Shown: piece by piece, positions 9,836 to 18,656 of the stretch | How the letters are laid out: the number at the start of each line of letters is the position of its first letter | Numbering within the stretch: position 1 is the first letter of the stretch | Assembly: GCF_039691755.1 (NCBI RefSeq) | Contig: NZ_CP137552.1 | Coordinates: 124,001 to 188,000 of the forward strand | Length of the DNA: 64,000 bases | From: Halomonas sp. Bachu 37 | GTDB taxonomy: Bacteria; Pseudomonadota; Gammaproteobacteria; Pseudomonadales; Halomonadaceae | Direction of reading: 5' to 3' | The notes under the pieces: generated by a model | Told to the model about the DNA's origin: nothing | What the model saw: the letters and a program-made list of their open reading frames with translations, nothing else | Databases searched by the model: none | Made by a program: the position numbers and the translations under genes

Positions 9836-10999
9836 ATGGCGGATAACGACAGCGACCAGGAAAAGACCGAAGAGGCCACGCCCAGGCGCCAGGAAAAGGC
9901 GCGTGAAGAGGGGCAGGTTCCGCGTTCTCGCGAGCTGACCACCTTCTTGATGCTGTTGGGTGGCGTCATCGGCTTGTGGTCGATGGGCAAGATGCTCTAC
10001 GACCAGTTGGGCACGGTCATGGAACGAGCGTTTCTGTTCGACCGTCGCCAAGCCATGGAGCCTATTTCCATGCTGACTACCGCCCTGGAGCTGGGCGAGC
10101 GAACCCTGTACGCGATGTTGCCGCTGTTCTTGTTGCTGACGGTCATCGCCCTGGTGGCGCCGGCTCTGCTGGGGGGATGGTTGATTTCCGCCAAGTCGAT
10201 GCAGCCGAAGCTATCGAAACTTAACCCCGCCAAAGGCTTGAAGCGCATGTTTTCAAGCCAGGCGCTGGTGGAGCTGGCCAAGGCGCTGGCGAAATCGGTC
10301 CTGGTCGGTGGCGTCGGCGGTGCGTTTCTGTACTTCAATATCGGCAAGTTGCTGGGCCTGATGGATCAGCCGGTGCATCAGGCCCTGGCGTCGGCACTTA
10401 CCATGGCGGCGCAGGCGGCGGGCCTGATGGTGCTGACACTGCTGGTGGTGATTCTGATCGACGTTCCTTTCCAGATATGGAGCAATGCCAAGAAATTGCG
10501 CATGAGCAAGGAGGAGGTCAAGCGCGAGCACAAGGAGTCCGAAGGCGACCCCCACGTCAAGGCGCGCATTCGGCAACAGCAGCAGGCAATGGCGCGAGGG
10601 CGTATGATGAGCAAGGTGCCCGAAGCCGACGTCATCATCACCAACCCCACCCACTATGCCGTTGCGCTGTCCTATCAGGAAGGTCAGATGGGCGCGCCGC
10701 GGGTGGTGGCCAAGGGGGCCGATGCCGTTGCCGCCAGGATTCGCGAGATAGGCCATGAGGCCGGCGTGCCCCGGCTTGAAGCCGCGCCGTTGGCGCGGGC
10801 CCTGTATCATCATGTCGATCTGGATGCCGAAGTCCCGGCCGACCTATACACTGCGGTGGCGGAGGTCATGGCCTGGGCCTACCGTCTCAAACGCGTCGAT
10901 GAAGTAGGAGGAGAGGTGCCACCGAGACCCGACAACCTTCCGGTACCCCCGGAAATGGACGCTCCCCGAACTGGCGGCGCTAGCGAGGAGCAGCCATGA
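9836..10999 (+). CDS. flhB: Flagellar type III export apparatus protein FlhB
   Basis: 387 residues. The N-terminal cytoplasmic DNDSDQEKTEEATPRR block is the family signature; four membrane segments lie between about residues 30 and 215. The cytoplasmic domain contains the autocleavage motif NPTH (in VIITNPTHYAVAL), which switches export from rod/hook to filament substrates. It acts in the membrane export gate with FlhA and FliPQR. The ribosome site is weak. The TGA overlaps the ATG of flhA (ATGA at 10996-10999). The 218-base spacer before it contains an ACCGATAA at 9667-9674, which I do not accept as a sigma-28 promoter for lack of a -35. Confidence 0.96.
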   Translation: MADNDSDQEKTEEATPRRQEKAREEGQVPRSRELTTFLMLLGGVIGLWSMGKMLYDQLGTVMERAFLFDRRQAMEPISMLTTALELGERTLYAMLPLFLLLTVIALVAPALLGGWLISAKSMQPKLSKLNPAKGLKRMFSSQALVELAKALAKSVLVGGVGGAFLYFNIGKLLGLMDQPVHQALASALTMAAQAAGLMVLTLLVVILIDVPFQIWSNAKKLRMSKEEVKREHKESEGDPHVKARIRQQQQAMARGRMMSKVPEADVIITNPTHYAVALSYQEGQMGAPRVVAKGADAVAARIREIGHEAGVPRLEAAPLARALYHHVDLDAEVPADLYTAVAEVMAWAYRLKRVDEVGGEVPPRPDNLPVPPEMDAPRTGGASEEQP

Positions 11000-13080
11000 A
11001 AGGCTTGAGCCACTACCTGGGACGGCGTGACTGGGCGGGCGACGTGCCCATGAAGCTGCTCGCCGGCCCGCTGCTTATCCTGATGATCCTGGGCATGATG
11101 ATCCTGCCCTTGCCGCCGTTCGCCCTGGACCTGCTGTTCACCTTCAATATCGCACTGGCCGTCATGGTCTTGCTGGTCAGCATGTTCACTCAGAAGCCGC
11201 TGGATTTCGCCGCCTTCCCGGCGGTGTTGCTGTTTACTACCCTGTTGCGGCTATCGCTCAATGTGGCTTCCACCCGGGTGGTGCTGATGGAAGGGCACCA
11301 GGGTGGCGATGCGGCGGGCAAGGTCATCGAGGCTTTCGGTACCTTCCTGGTGGGCGGCAATTTTGCTGTCGGCCTGGTGGTGTTTCTGATCCTGGTGATC
11401 ATCAACTTCATGGTCATCACCAAGGGTGCCGGGCGTATCGCCGAAGTGGGTGCTCGCTTCATGCTCGACGCCATGCCCGGCAAGCAGATGGCCATCGATG
11501 CCGACCTCAACGCCGGTCTGATCGGCGAGGAGGACGCACGTACCCGCCGTGCCGAAGTCGCCCAGGAGGCGGACTTCTACGGCTCCATGGACGGTGCCAG
11601 CAAGTTTGTCCGCGGCGACGCCATGGCGGGCCTGGTGATCATGGTGGTCAACGTCATCGGTGGGCTGCTGATCGGCATGATGCAGCATGGCATGGGTTTC
11701 GGCGATGCGGCGCGTACCTATACGCTACTGACCATCGGCGACGGCCTGGTCGCCCAGATTCCGGCCCTGGTGATTTCCACCGCCGCTGGCGTGACGGTCT
11801 CCCGGGTGACCACCGACCAGGATGTCGGCCAGCAGATGATCGGACAGCTGTTCGTCAACCCGCAGGTCATGATCCTGTCCGCCATGGTCATGGGGTTGCT
11901 AGGGCTGGTGCCGGGGATGCCCAACCTGGTATTTCTGATCTTCACCGCTCTGCTGGCGGGTCTGGCCTGGTATCTCATGCGGCAGAAAGAGCAGGCGCTG
12001 GTGCAGCAGGAGATCGGCGCCGAACCGCCGCCGGTACAGGAAACGCCGGAGGCCAGCTGGGAGGATGTCCAACTGGTCGATACCCTCGGCCTGGAGGTCG
12101 GTCATCGCCTGATTCCGCTGGTCGACTCGCGCCAGCAGGGAGAGCTGCTGGGCAGGATCAAGAGCGTGCGCAAGAAGTTCGCCCAGGAGGTCGGTTTCCT
12201 GCCGCCGGTGGTGCATATCCGCGATAACCTCGAACTTTCGCCCAGCACTTACGTGCTGACCATGAAGGGTGCCGAGATCGGCCGCGCCGAGGCGTATCCC
12301 GGCAAGTGGCTGGCGATCGACCCCGGCCAGGTGTCGGGCGAGCTCCAGGGCACGCCCACCCAGGACCCGGCCTTCGGCTTGCCGGCGATCTGGATCGACG
12401 GCAATCAGCGCGAGCACGCCCAGGTATACGGCTATACCGTGGTGGATGCCAGCACCGTGGTGGCCACGCACCTGAATCACCTGCTGCATCGGCATTCGCC
12501 CGAGATGCTGGGCCGCCAGGAAGTGCAGAAGCTGCTCGACAAGCTGGGCGAAGATCAGAAATCCCTGGTGGAGGAAGTGGTACCCAAGGCGATCAGCCTG
12601 ACCGTGCTGCAGCGAATCCTGCAGAATCTGCTCGACGAGGACGTCTCGATCCGCGATATGCGGACTATCCTCGATACCCTGGCGGAATATGCCGGTCAGC
12701 AGCAGGACCCCAATGAACTGACTGCCCTGGTGCGCATTGCCCTGGGCCGAGCGATCACCCAGCAGTGGTTCGCCGGTCAGGAGATGCTGAACGTCATGGG
12801 GCTGGAAGCGCAGCTGGAGCAGGTTCTGTTGCAGGCGATGAACGGCAACGGCGCCATGGAACCGGGGCTTGCCGACACCCTGATGACCCAGGCCCAACAG
12901 GCACTGGAGCGGCACGAAGCCACGGGCGAGCCGCCGGTGCTGGTGGTCCAGCATTCGCTGCGCGCCGTGCTTTCGCGCTTCCTGCGGCGCCGGTTGCGGC
13001 ATCTGGTGGTGATGTCCCAGGCGGAGATTCCCGATGACCGGACACTGCGTGTCACCACGCTGGTGGGCGGACGTCAGTGA
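10996..13080 (+). CDS. flhA: Flagellar type III export apparatus protein FlhA
   Basis: 694 residues, normal length. About eight membrane segments occupy residues 20-330, including the conserved FHIPEP-family stretch (LRLSLNVASTRVVL) and the cytoplasmic loop with MPGKQMAIDADLNAG. The C-terminal cytoplasmic domain (about 350-694) forms the docking ring for export chaperones. It is the proton-linked core of the export gate. The start overlaps flhB. As in Pseudomonas and Vibrio, flhF follows. Confidence 0.97.
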   Translation: MKGLSHYLGRRDWAGDVPMKLLAGPLLILMILGMMILPLPPFALDLLFTFNIALAVMVLLVSMFTQKPLDFAAFPAVLLFTTLLRLSLNVASTRVVLMEGHQGGDAAGKVIEAFGTFLVGGNFAVGLVVFLILVIINFMVITKGAGRIAEVGARFMLDAMPGKQMAIDADLNAGLIGEEDARTRRAEVAQEADFYGSMDGASKFVRGDAMAGLVIMVVNVIGGLLIGMMQHGMGFGDAARTYTLLTIGDGLVAQIPALVISTAAGVTVSRVTTDQDVGQQMIGQLFVNPQVMILSAMVMGLLGLVPGMPNLVFLIFTALLAGLAWYLMRQKEQALVQQEIGAEPPPVQETPEASWEDVQLVDTLGLEVGHRLIPLVDSRQQGELLGRIKSVRKKFAQEVGFLPPVVHIRDNLELSPSTYVLTMKGAEIGRAEAYPGKWLAIDPGQVSGELQGTPTQDPAFGLPAIWIDGNQREHAQVYGYTVVDASTVVATHLNHLLHRHSPEMLGRQEVQKLLDKLGEDQKSLVEEVVPKAISLTVLQRILQNLLDEDVSIRDMRTILDTLAEYAGQQQDPNELTALVRIALGRAITQQWFAGQEMLNVMGLEAQLEQVLLQAMNGNGAMEPGLADTLMTQAQQALERHEATGEPPVLVVQHSLRAVLSRFLRRRLRHLVVMSQAEIPDDRTLRVTTLVGGRQ

Positions 13081-13135
13081 CCCGAGCGGAGAAAACGGCC
13101 ACCATGACAGGTATGACCAAGGCAAAAGGTGAAAT

Positions 13136-15361
13136 ATGAGCGTAAGACGTTTCGTTGGGGCAAATAGTCGGGATGTCATGCGCCAGGTACGCGAAGCGCT
13201 GGGGGACGATGCACTGATCCTGGCCAATCGCCGCACCGAGGACGGCGTGGAAATCCTGGCCATGGCCGACGAGGCGGTGGATCATTTCGACCCTACGCCC
13301 GAGTCGCCCCCCGTCGAGCCAAACGCCACTGAAGTGGCGCCGCCAGCCACCCCCCCTGTCGGGCGGGATGACCCGTTGCATGCCATGAGCGAAAGACTGC
13401 TCAAGGAAATGCAGGATATGCGCGAGCTCCTGGCCACGGAAAAGAGCCGCGTTGCCGCTACACCCGCCGGATGCCGTCAGCGCCTGCTGCAGGTCATGCG
13501 CGAAGTCGGTTTCAGCCATGAGCTGGCCGACGATATCCTGACCGGTCTGCCCGAAGAGTATGCCCTGCTCGACGAGACCAGCGAACAGCCGCTGGTCTGG
13601 CTGCGCCGGCAACTGGCCGACCGTCTGCATGTGCTCGACGCCGAAGCGCCGTTCTTCGACCAGACCGGTATCGTCGCGCTGGTCGGTCCTACCGGAGTGG
13701 GCAAGACCACCACCACGGCCAAGCTTGCGGCACGTTTCGTCATGCGCCACGGCACGCGCCCGGTAGCACTGGTGACCACCGACAGTTTCCGTATCGGTGC
13801 CCACGAGCAGCTACGTATCTATGCCCGCCTGCTGGATACGCCGATGTACGCTCTCGATGCCGAACAGCCGATCGACGATCTGCTGGGCCGGCTGCAGGGC
13901 AAGCAGTGGGTGATCATCGATACCGTCGGCATGAGCCAGCGCGACCAGCGGGTCATCGAGCAGATCGCTCACCTTCAGGGGGGCCGCTCGCGGGTGCGCC
14001 TGGTGCTGCTGCTGAATGCCGCCAGCCAGCCGGAGACGCTGGAGGAAGTGGTCATGCGTTACCGCCAGGCCGCCCGTGCCGCCGGCGCCGAACTCGATGA
14101 CTGCATCATCACCAAGCAGGATGAGGCGGGGCGCCTGGCGCCGGTGCTGGATATCGTCATGCGTCATGGTCTGCGCATCCTGTTCGGATCTCACGGTCAG
14201 CGCGTTCCCGAAGATATGGCGGTGGCGGATGCCGAGGGTCTGGTGGAACAGGCATTGACCACACGCACCCCCATGCCCGGCGCGGCGGAGAGTGCCCCCG
14301 CTTCTGCGGTCTCCCTGCCGAGCTGGTCGCGGGATGTGCTCGGTCAGGGGCGGCGGCTGTCCGCATTGATGACGGCGCTGCGCAAGCGTGTCGTCGGCTT
14401 TTCCGCGCTGGAAGCGCTATGGGACATGGCGGCACTGCCCATGGCGCTTCAGGACGAGCGGTTGTCGCAATTGCTGGAGGGTTACCCGCCGGCGGATAGC
14501 ATTCTAGGCATGGCCTGGTCGCCCCGACGCAACGAAAGGGGCTGTGACTGGGCGATGCCGGATATCGGTCTGGACGCCGATGGTGCCTGGGTGGCGCTGC
14601 CCTGGCTGCAGCATCGCCATCCCGCTGGCTGGCGCGAGCGGCTGGCGCAGGTTTCGCATGACGCCGGGGTTATCGTCCACCTGCTCCCCGGCTTGCCCGC
14701 TCCCGCGGCCTGGGTCTGGCTGGAAGAGCAACAGATGACCTGGGTCAGCCTCGTGCGCAGCAGTCAGCGGGTAGAATATGGCGCGCAACGCACCACGCTC
14801 GGACCCCTCCTGGAAGAGGCGCCACATTTTTCCCAGGTGTCGGTACGCTTTCGTGGCCAGGTCATGCAGCTGCATGTGGCGCGTGAAGCCGTCCAGGCCC
14901 CGGTCGATCCGCGTCGGGCAAGCGCAGGCGAGCGTGAGGACATGCTCGCCTGGCGCGGGGAAATCCGCGATCCCGAAAACGCCAAGGTGGTGGCCCGGCG
15001 CTACTGGTTGACGCCGGTGCGCCTGGGCGACGATGCGCTTTCACTATTATTGACGCACTTGCAGAGCGAAGGCTTGGCGGCATTGACCCGCCGCGCCTGG
15101 CAACAGCTCAAGGAAGCCGACGGCGGAGAGCTGAGCCCCGAAATCCGCCTGTTGATGGCCTCGGGTCTGGCCGCTGTGGCGGGTCACCTAGACGTTGCCG
15201 AGGACGAAGCGGCAGCGGCATTGCGGGCGAACGTGCTCGGCCTGGCGGGTAATCGCCGGCGTCGGCGCGACATCGCCATGCTCGATGGCCTGGCGTATGC
15301 CTTCATGGCGCGTGACGCCATTCGCCAATTCGGCTCGGCCGGCCTGGAGGGAATGTCGTGA
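13136..15361 (+). CDS. flhF: Flagellar GTPase FlhF with a long C-terminal extension
   Basis: 741 residues, whereas FlhF is usually about 400-500. Residues 1-50 are the conserved FlhF start (RRFVGANSRDVMRQVREALG). A Pro/Glu-rich linker follows, then the SRP-type NG domain with P-loop GPTGVGKTTTTAKL near 184-197, TTDSFRIGAHEQL, the DTVGMSQRD switch and TKQDEAGRL nucleotide specificity motif near 325. FlhF sets flagellar site and number and is membrane-associated. Residues about 385-741 match nothing I recognise: Trp-rich, with RYWLTPVRLGDDALSLLL and an Ala-rich C-terminus. The end overlaps the GTG of the next gene. I see no second start that would split off the extension. Confidence 0.92.
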   Translation: MSVRRFVGANSRDVMRQVREALGDDALILANRRTEDGVEILAMADEAVDHFDPTPESPPVEPNATEVAPPATPPVGRDDPLHAMSERLLKEMQDMRELLATEKSRVAATPAGCRQRLLQVMREVGFSHELADDILTGLPEEYALLDETSEQPLVWLRRQLADRLHVLDAEAPFFDQTGIVALVGPTGVGKTTTTAKLAARFVMRHGTRPVALVTTDSFRIGAHEQLRIYARLLDTPMYALDAEQPIDDLLGRLQGKQWVIIDTVGMSQRDQRVIEQIAHLQGGRSRVRLVLLLNAASQPETLEEVVMRYRQAARAAGAELDDCIITKQDEAGRLAPVLDIVMRHGLRILFGSHGQRVPEDMAVADAEGLVEQALTTRTPMPGAAESAPASAVSLPSWSRDVLGQGRRLSALMTALRKRVVGFSALEALWDMAALPMALQDERLSQLLEGYPPADSILGMAWSPRRNERGCDWAMPDIGLDADGAWVALPWLQHRHPAGWRERLAQVSHDAGVIVHLLPGLPAPAAWVWLEEQQMTWVSLVRSSQRVEYGAQRTTLGPLLEEAPHFSQVSVRFRGQVMQLHVAREAVQAPVDPRRASAGEREDMLAWRGEIRDPENAKVVARRYWLTPVRLGDDALSLLLTHLQSEGLAALTRRAWQQLKEADGGELSPEIRLLMASGLAAVAGHLDVAEDEAAAALRANVLGLAGNRRRRRDIAMLDGLAYAFMARDAIRQFGSAGLEGMS

Positions 15362-15936
15362 GCGAGAGCGACCAGGCCGCCGGGTTACGCAAGTGGGCCA
15401 ACCTGCAGCGCCAGCAGCAGGGCGTGGTGGATGCTCATGACGAGCAGAACATGGCGGATGACCGGGCCGCCTCGGTCGAGCTGCCCGTGGAGGCGCCCGC
15501 TACGCCGTCATCCGAGCCGCCCCCGGCTCACACCTCGGTGCGCCAGGCGCCGCGGCTGCCCCTGGTCGTGGTGGGGTTGGCGCAAGCCTCTCCCGCCCAG
15601 GTCGCCAAGGTGCGGGCCCGGCTGGGTCAATGGTCAGCGGAGGGACGGCGTTGGGCGGGCGCCCCGGAGGATTGGCAGATTCAGCTGGTTCCGCCTGGTG
15701 CCACCAACCTGACCGGCCTGGTACGCGAGCAGTCGCGTTGGGCACTATGGGTGGATAGCGATGCGGAGGCCTTCATGCGCGGTTTCCGTGCGCTGCACGC
15801 CATGCACCAGGCCGGCGGGCCTTCGCGATTGCTGGCGTTGCACGAGCCGGGCTTGCCTCGTCGGGGCCTGTTGGATAACTTGCAAGTAGCGGCGAATTAC
15901 TACTTGGGTATTGAGCTATTGGTACTGGCAAGATGA
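15358..15936 (+). CDS. Unrecognised 192-residue protein in the flhG position
   Basis: GTG start overlapping the flhF stop (GTGA at 15358-15361) and TGA overlapping the flhE ATG, so it is embedded in a tightly coupled flhF-orf-flhE run. Residues 1-65 are low-complexity and Ala/Pro/Glu-rich. Residues about 68-192 look globular, beginning LPLVVVGLAQ and ending NYYLGIELLVLAR. In pseudomonads and vibrios flhG/fleN (a MinD-type ATPase) follows flhF, but here there is no Walker A (no GKGGVGKT) and the protein is far shorter than FlhG. It could be a degenerate relative or an unrelated FlhF partner. No function is assigned. Confidence 0.85.
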   Translation: MSESDQAAGLRKWANLQRQQQGVVDAHDEQNMADDRAASVELPVEAPATPSSEPPPAHTSVRQAPRLPLVVVGLAQASPAQVAKVRARLGQWSAEGRRWAGAPEDWQIQLVPPGATNLTGLVREQSRWALWVDSDAEAFMRGFRALHAMHQAGGPSRLLALHEPGLPRRGLLDNLQVAANYYLGIELLVLAR

Positions 15937-16367
15937 AACGACTCGTCAGCATGATAAGCTGGATGAAGCAGCGGCAGTGGGTTCTGGTGGTCTCCGTCTG
16001 GATGCTCGGCTGGGCGCCGGCCGTGCTGGCCGCCCCGGGTAGCTGGACGGCAACCGCCCCGGGCTTCATGGTGGCCATGAGCGAGCGCACGGCCGATAGC
16101 GCTTCCATGACCCCGCCGGCCGGCATGACCGAGCCGGAGTCCCGGATCAGTGGGATCCAGTGGCGCTATCGCCAGCCGGTGGGCAGTCAGGTCAAGGCTT
16201 GGTTGTGTCACCCCAGCCGCTGTGTCGCGTTGACCGGCATGCGGGGGATGACCCAGGCACTGCAGGGAGCGACGGCTGAGGCCCCCTTGCAGTTTCGCTT
16301 CGCGTTGCCACCGGGACAAAGGCCGGTGAGGGTGCAAGGGCTGCAGGTCATCGTGAATTATCAGTAA
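15933..16367 (+). CDS. flhE: Flagellar protein FlhE (periplasmic)
   Basis: 144 residues. Residues 1-34 form a signal peptide (basic start, hydrophobic core, ending VLAAPGSW), so the mature protein is periplasmic. Family landmarks are ISGIQWRYRQPVG, VKAWLCHPSRCVALTG with its cysteine pair, PLQFRFALPPG, and the C-terminal VIVNYQ. FlhE is encoded after flhA in enterics and helps prevent proton leakage through the export gate. Its presence downstream of flhF, separated from flhA, is unusual. I recognise it by these motifs, not by a search. Confidence 0.85.
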   Translation: MKRLVSMISWMKQRQWVLVVSVWMLGWAPAVLAAPGSWTATAPGFMVAMSERTADSASMTPPAGMTEPESRISGIQWRYRQPVGSQVKAWLCHPSRCVALTGMRGMTQALQGATAEAPLQFRFALPPGQRPVRVQGLQVIVNYQ

Positions 16368-16394
16368 CGACCGTATCAGCCGCGAGGCACGAGG

Positions 16395-17096
16395 ATGTAT
16401 ACAGCACAAGGCAGGATCAACCAGAGTGAATTGCTGGCGCAATACATGCCGCTGGTCAGACGCCAGGCGCTGTCACTGCAGGTCAGATTGCCATCCTGCA
16501 TCGAGCTTGATGACCTGATTCAAGCCGGCATGGTGGGGTTGCTAGAGGCCTTGGGACGTTTCGATGCCAGCCAGGGGGCGAGCTTCGCCACCTTTGCCAG
16601 CCAGCGGATTCGCGGCGCCATGGTGGATGAATTGCGCACCCGTGACTGGCTGCCACGTAGCGTCAGGCGCTCGGCCAGGGCGATGGATGAAGCCGTGCGG
16701 CGTCTCGAACAGGTGCTGGGAAGGCCTCCAGAAGAGCACGAAATAGCCGCCGAGCTGGAGATGCCCCTGGAGGCCTACCGCCAACTCCTCAGCGATACCA
16801 ATAGCGGGCAGTTGTTGCCCTTTGAAGCGCTGGTGGAAGAAAGCGGAGAGCCGGCGGGAGACATCGCCGCGCACCTGCCCTTCGAAACGCTGCTGGATGG
16901 TCAGCAACGCCAGCGCCTGATCGAGGCGATCGAGCAGTTGCCGGAGCGGGAAAAACTGCTGATGGCGTTGTATTACCAGGAAGAGCTCAACCTCAAGGAA
17001 GTGGGGGCTGTGCTGGGGGTGACGGAATCGCGTGTCTCCCAGTTGCACAGCCAGGCTATCAGCCGTCTACGCGCGCGCCTTGGCGAGGCCGATTGA
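16395..17096 (+). CDS. fliA: Flagellar sigma factor FliA (sigma-28)
   Basis: 233 residues. Region 2 runs from PLVRRQALSLQVRLP through LDDLIQAGMVGLLEAL and TFASQRIRGAMVDELR. Region 3 is near residues 90-140. Region 4 has the helix-turn-helix LNLKEVGAVLGVTESRVSQL. FliA directs late flagellar, motor and chemotaxis genes and is held by FlgM, which is not in the window. ATG at 16395 follows CACGAGG. It lies in the run flhF-orf192-flhE-fliA-motAB, as in pseudomonads where flhF-fleN-fliA are adjacent. Confidence 0.96.
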   Translation: MYTAQGRINQSELLAQYMPLVRRQALSLQVRLPSCIELDDLIQAGMVGLLEALGRFDASQGASFATFASQRIRGAMVDELRTRDWLPRSVRRSARAMDEAVRRLEQVLGRPPEEHEIAAELEMPLEAYRQLLSDTNSGQLLPFEALVEESGEPAGDIAAHLPFETLLDGQQRQRLIEAIEQLPEREKLLMALYYQEELNLKEVGAVLGVTESRVSQLHSQAISRLRARLGEAD

Positions 17097-17175
17097 AGGC
17101 TGTCGTGAAAGCGACTATAACCACGTGCGCTATCGCACCCCTTTCCACTGACTTGTGACCGGCAAGGAGCCGTTG

Positions 17176-17982
17176 ATGAATCCTTCGACGCTGATAGGCA
17201 TGTTTGCCAGCATAGCGCTACTGGTGAGCGTCCTGTTCTTTACTGCGGAATCACCCGAAAGTTTTCTTAATCTTCCGGGGCTGGCGATCGTGCTCACCGG
17301 TACTCTGGCCGCCACTTTCATCAGTTATCCCCTGAGGGAAGTGCTGCATGTGGTGCGCCTGGTAGGCATCGTGTTTCGTCGCGAGAATACCTATGTGCGG
17401 GATGACATCAAGGAACTCGTCGACATGTCCCGGTTATGGTTCAAGGGTGACGTGCGGGCGGTGGAAGCGGCTCTGGAAGACACGCGCAATCCCTTTCTGC
17501 GCACCGGCATCCAGCTTGTCATTGCCAACACCAAGGAGGACGAGATATTCGATCTGATGCGCTGGCGTATCGCTCGACTGAAGGCCCGCGAACATGCCCA
17601 GGCGCAAGTGTTTCGTACCATGGCGACCTATGCGCCCGCCTTCGGCATGATCGGTACCCTGGTCGGTCTGGTGAACATGCTGGAAGTCATGGATGCCGGC
17701 GACCTGGAAGTCATCGGTCCGCGCATGGCCGTGGCGCTGCTGACCACTTTCTATGGCATCTTGCTGGCCAACCTGATTTTCAAGCCTATCGCGGTCAAGC
17801 TGGAACGGCGTACCGAAGACCGCCTGATTACCATGAACATGGTGATGGAAGGCATTTCGTTGATCACCAAGCGTCGTCTGCCTTCCTTTATCGAGGAAAC
17901 GCTCAATTCCTTCGTCGCCGACTTTCATGATGAAATTCGCGAGAGAAGGGTTCCCTCGAAACCCGCCACTGGCAAGGGGTAG
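17176..17982 (+). CDS. motA: Flagellar motor stator protein MotA/PomA
   Basis: 268 residues from the ATG at 17176, chosen for AAGGAG at 17164-17169; an in-frame GTG at 17155 lies upstream of that site. Four membrane segments: two near the N-terminus (IGMFASIALLVSVLFF, and LAIVLTGTLAATFISY) and two after a cytoplasmic loop (YAPAFGMIGTLVGLVNML, and MAVALLTTFYGILLANLIF). The short loop and PAFGMIGTLVGLV block are closer to PomA/MotC than to enteric MotA. It forms the stator ion channel with MotB. Ion specificity (proton or sodium) cannot be settled from sequence alone. Confidence 0.94.
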   Translation: MNPSTLIGMFASIALLVSVLFFTAESPESFLNLPGLAIVLTGTLAATFISYPLREVLHVVRLVGIVFRRENTYVRDDIKELVDMSRLWFKGDVRAVEAALEDTRNPFLRTGIQLVIANTKEDEIFDLMRWRIARLKAREHAQAQVFRTMATYAPAFGMIGTLVGLVNMLEVMDAGDLEVIGPRMAVALLTTFYGILLANLIFKPIAVKLERRTEDRLITMNMVMEGISLITKRRLPSFIEETLNSFVADFHDEIRERRVPSKPATGKG

Positions 17983-17990
17983 CGCCGCTC

Positions 17991-18656
17991 ATGCTGGATC
18001 ATGATACGCGGCAGACACTGGAACCCGTGGCGATGGGCGGTGACGATGAGAGCTGGCTGACCAGTTATCTCGATGTGCTCACCTTGCTGATTACCCTGTT
18101 CGTGCTTCTGCTGGCGCTGACACCGCCCGGAAGCGGCGATGCCAGCGAGAACCAGATGGCCTCGTCGTCAGCGGTTCCTTCGGCGTCGCGGATGGCGCAA
18201 TCGACGGGTATCCAGCCGGCGCATGACGGTATCCAGCCACGTTTTTCCGGCCTCAGCATTCCCGGCGTGAGTGTCGATGCAGGGAGTGAGGGAGTCACCT
18301 TGCGTATCGACGATAGTCTGCTGTTTTCCAGCGGCCAGGCCGAACTGACCGGTCAGGGCAGAACGCTGATCCAGAGCCTGGTGGAGGTGCTGGAGTCCTT
18401 TGACGGTCAGATTTCCGTGGAGGGCCATACCGACAGCATCCCCATTGCCACGGCACGTTTCCCCTCCAACTGGGAACTCTCCTCGGCACGGGCGATCGCC
18501 GTGGTACGCCATCTGGAAAGCGAAGGGGTGAAGATCGAGCGTATGCGTGCCGTGGGTTATGCCGATACCCAGCCGATGCAGAGCAATAATACCAGGGAAG
18601 GCCGGGCCGCCAATCGACGGGTGGAGTTGCTGTTGCGCCAGGGAGGACAAAGGTGA
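17991..18656 (+). CDS. motB: Flagellar motor stator protein MotB/PomB type
   Basis: 221 residues, short for the family. A single membrane helix near residues 24-43 (SYLDVLTLLITLFVLLLAL) carries the ion-binding Asp28. A linker of about 50 residues is followed by the OmpA/MotB peptidoglycan-binding domain (VEGHTDSIPI, SSARAIAVVRHLE, ANRRVELLL). Asp in SYLD is the conserved ion site; the surrounding residues resemble PomB/MotD. It starts 8 bases after motA, and its TGA overlaps the GTG of the next gene, so the cyclic-di-GMP enzyme is coupled to stator synthesis. Confidence 0.93.
   Translation: MLDHDTRQTLEPVAMGGDDESWLTSYLDVLTLLITLFVLLLALTPPGSGDASENQMASSSAVPSASRMAQSTGIQPAHDGIQPRFSGLSIPGVSVDAGSEGVTLRIDDSLLFSSGQAELTGQGRTLIQSLVEVLESFDGQISVEGHTDSIPIATARFPSNWELSSARAIAVVRHLESEGVKIERMRAVGYADTQPMQSNNTREGRAANRRVELLLRQGGQR

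Noticed and set aside
15358..15936. FlhG/FleN assignment from position alone
   Set aside because: No Walker A or other MinD-type motifs, and the protein is far too short.
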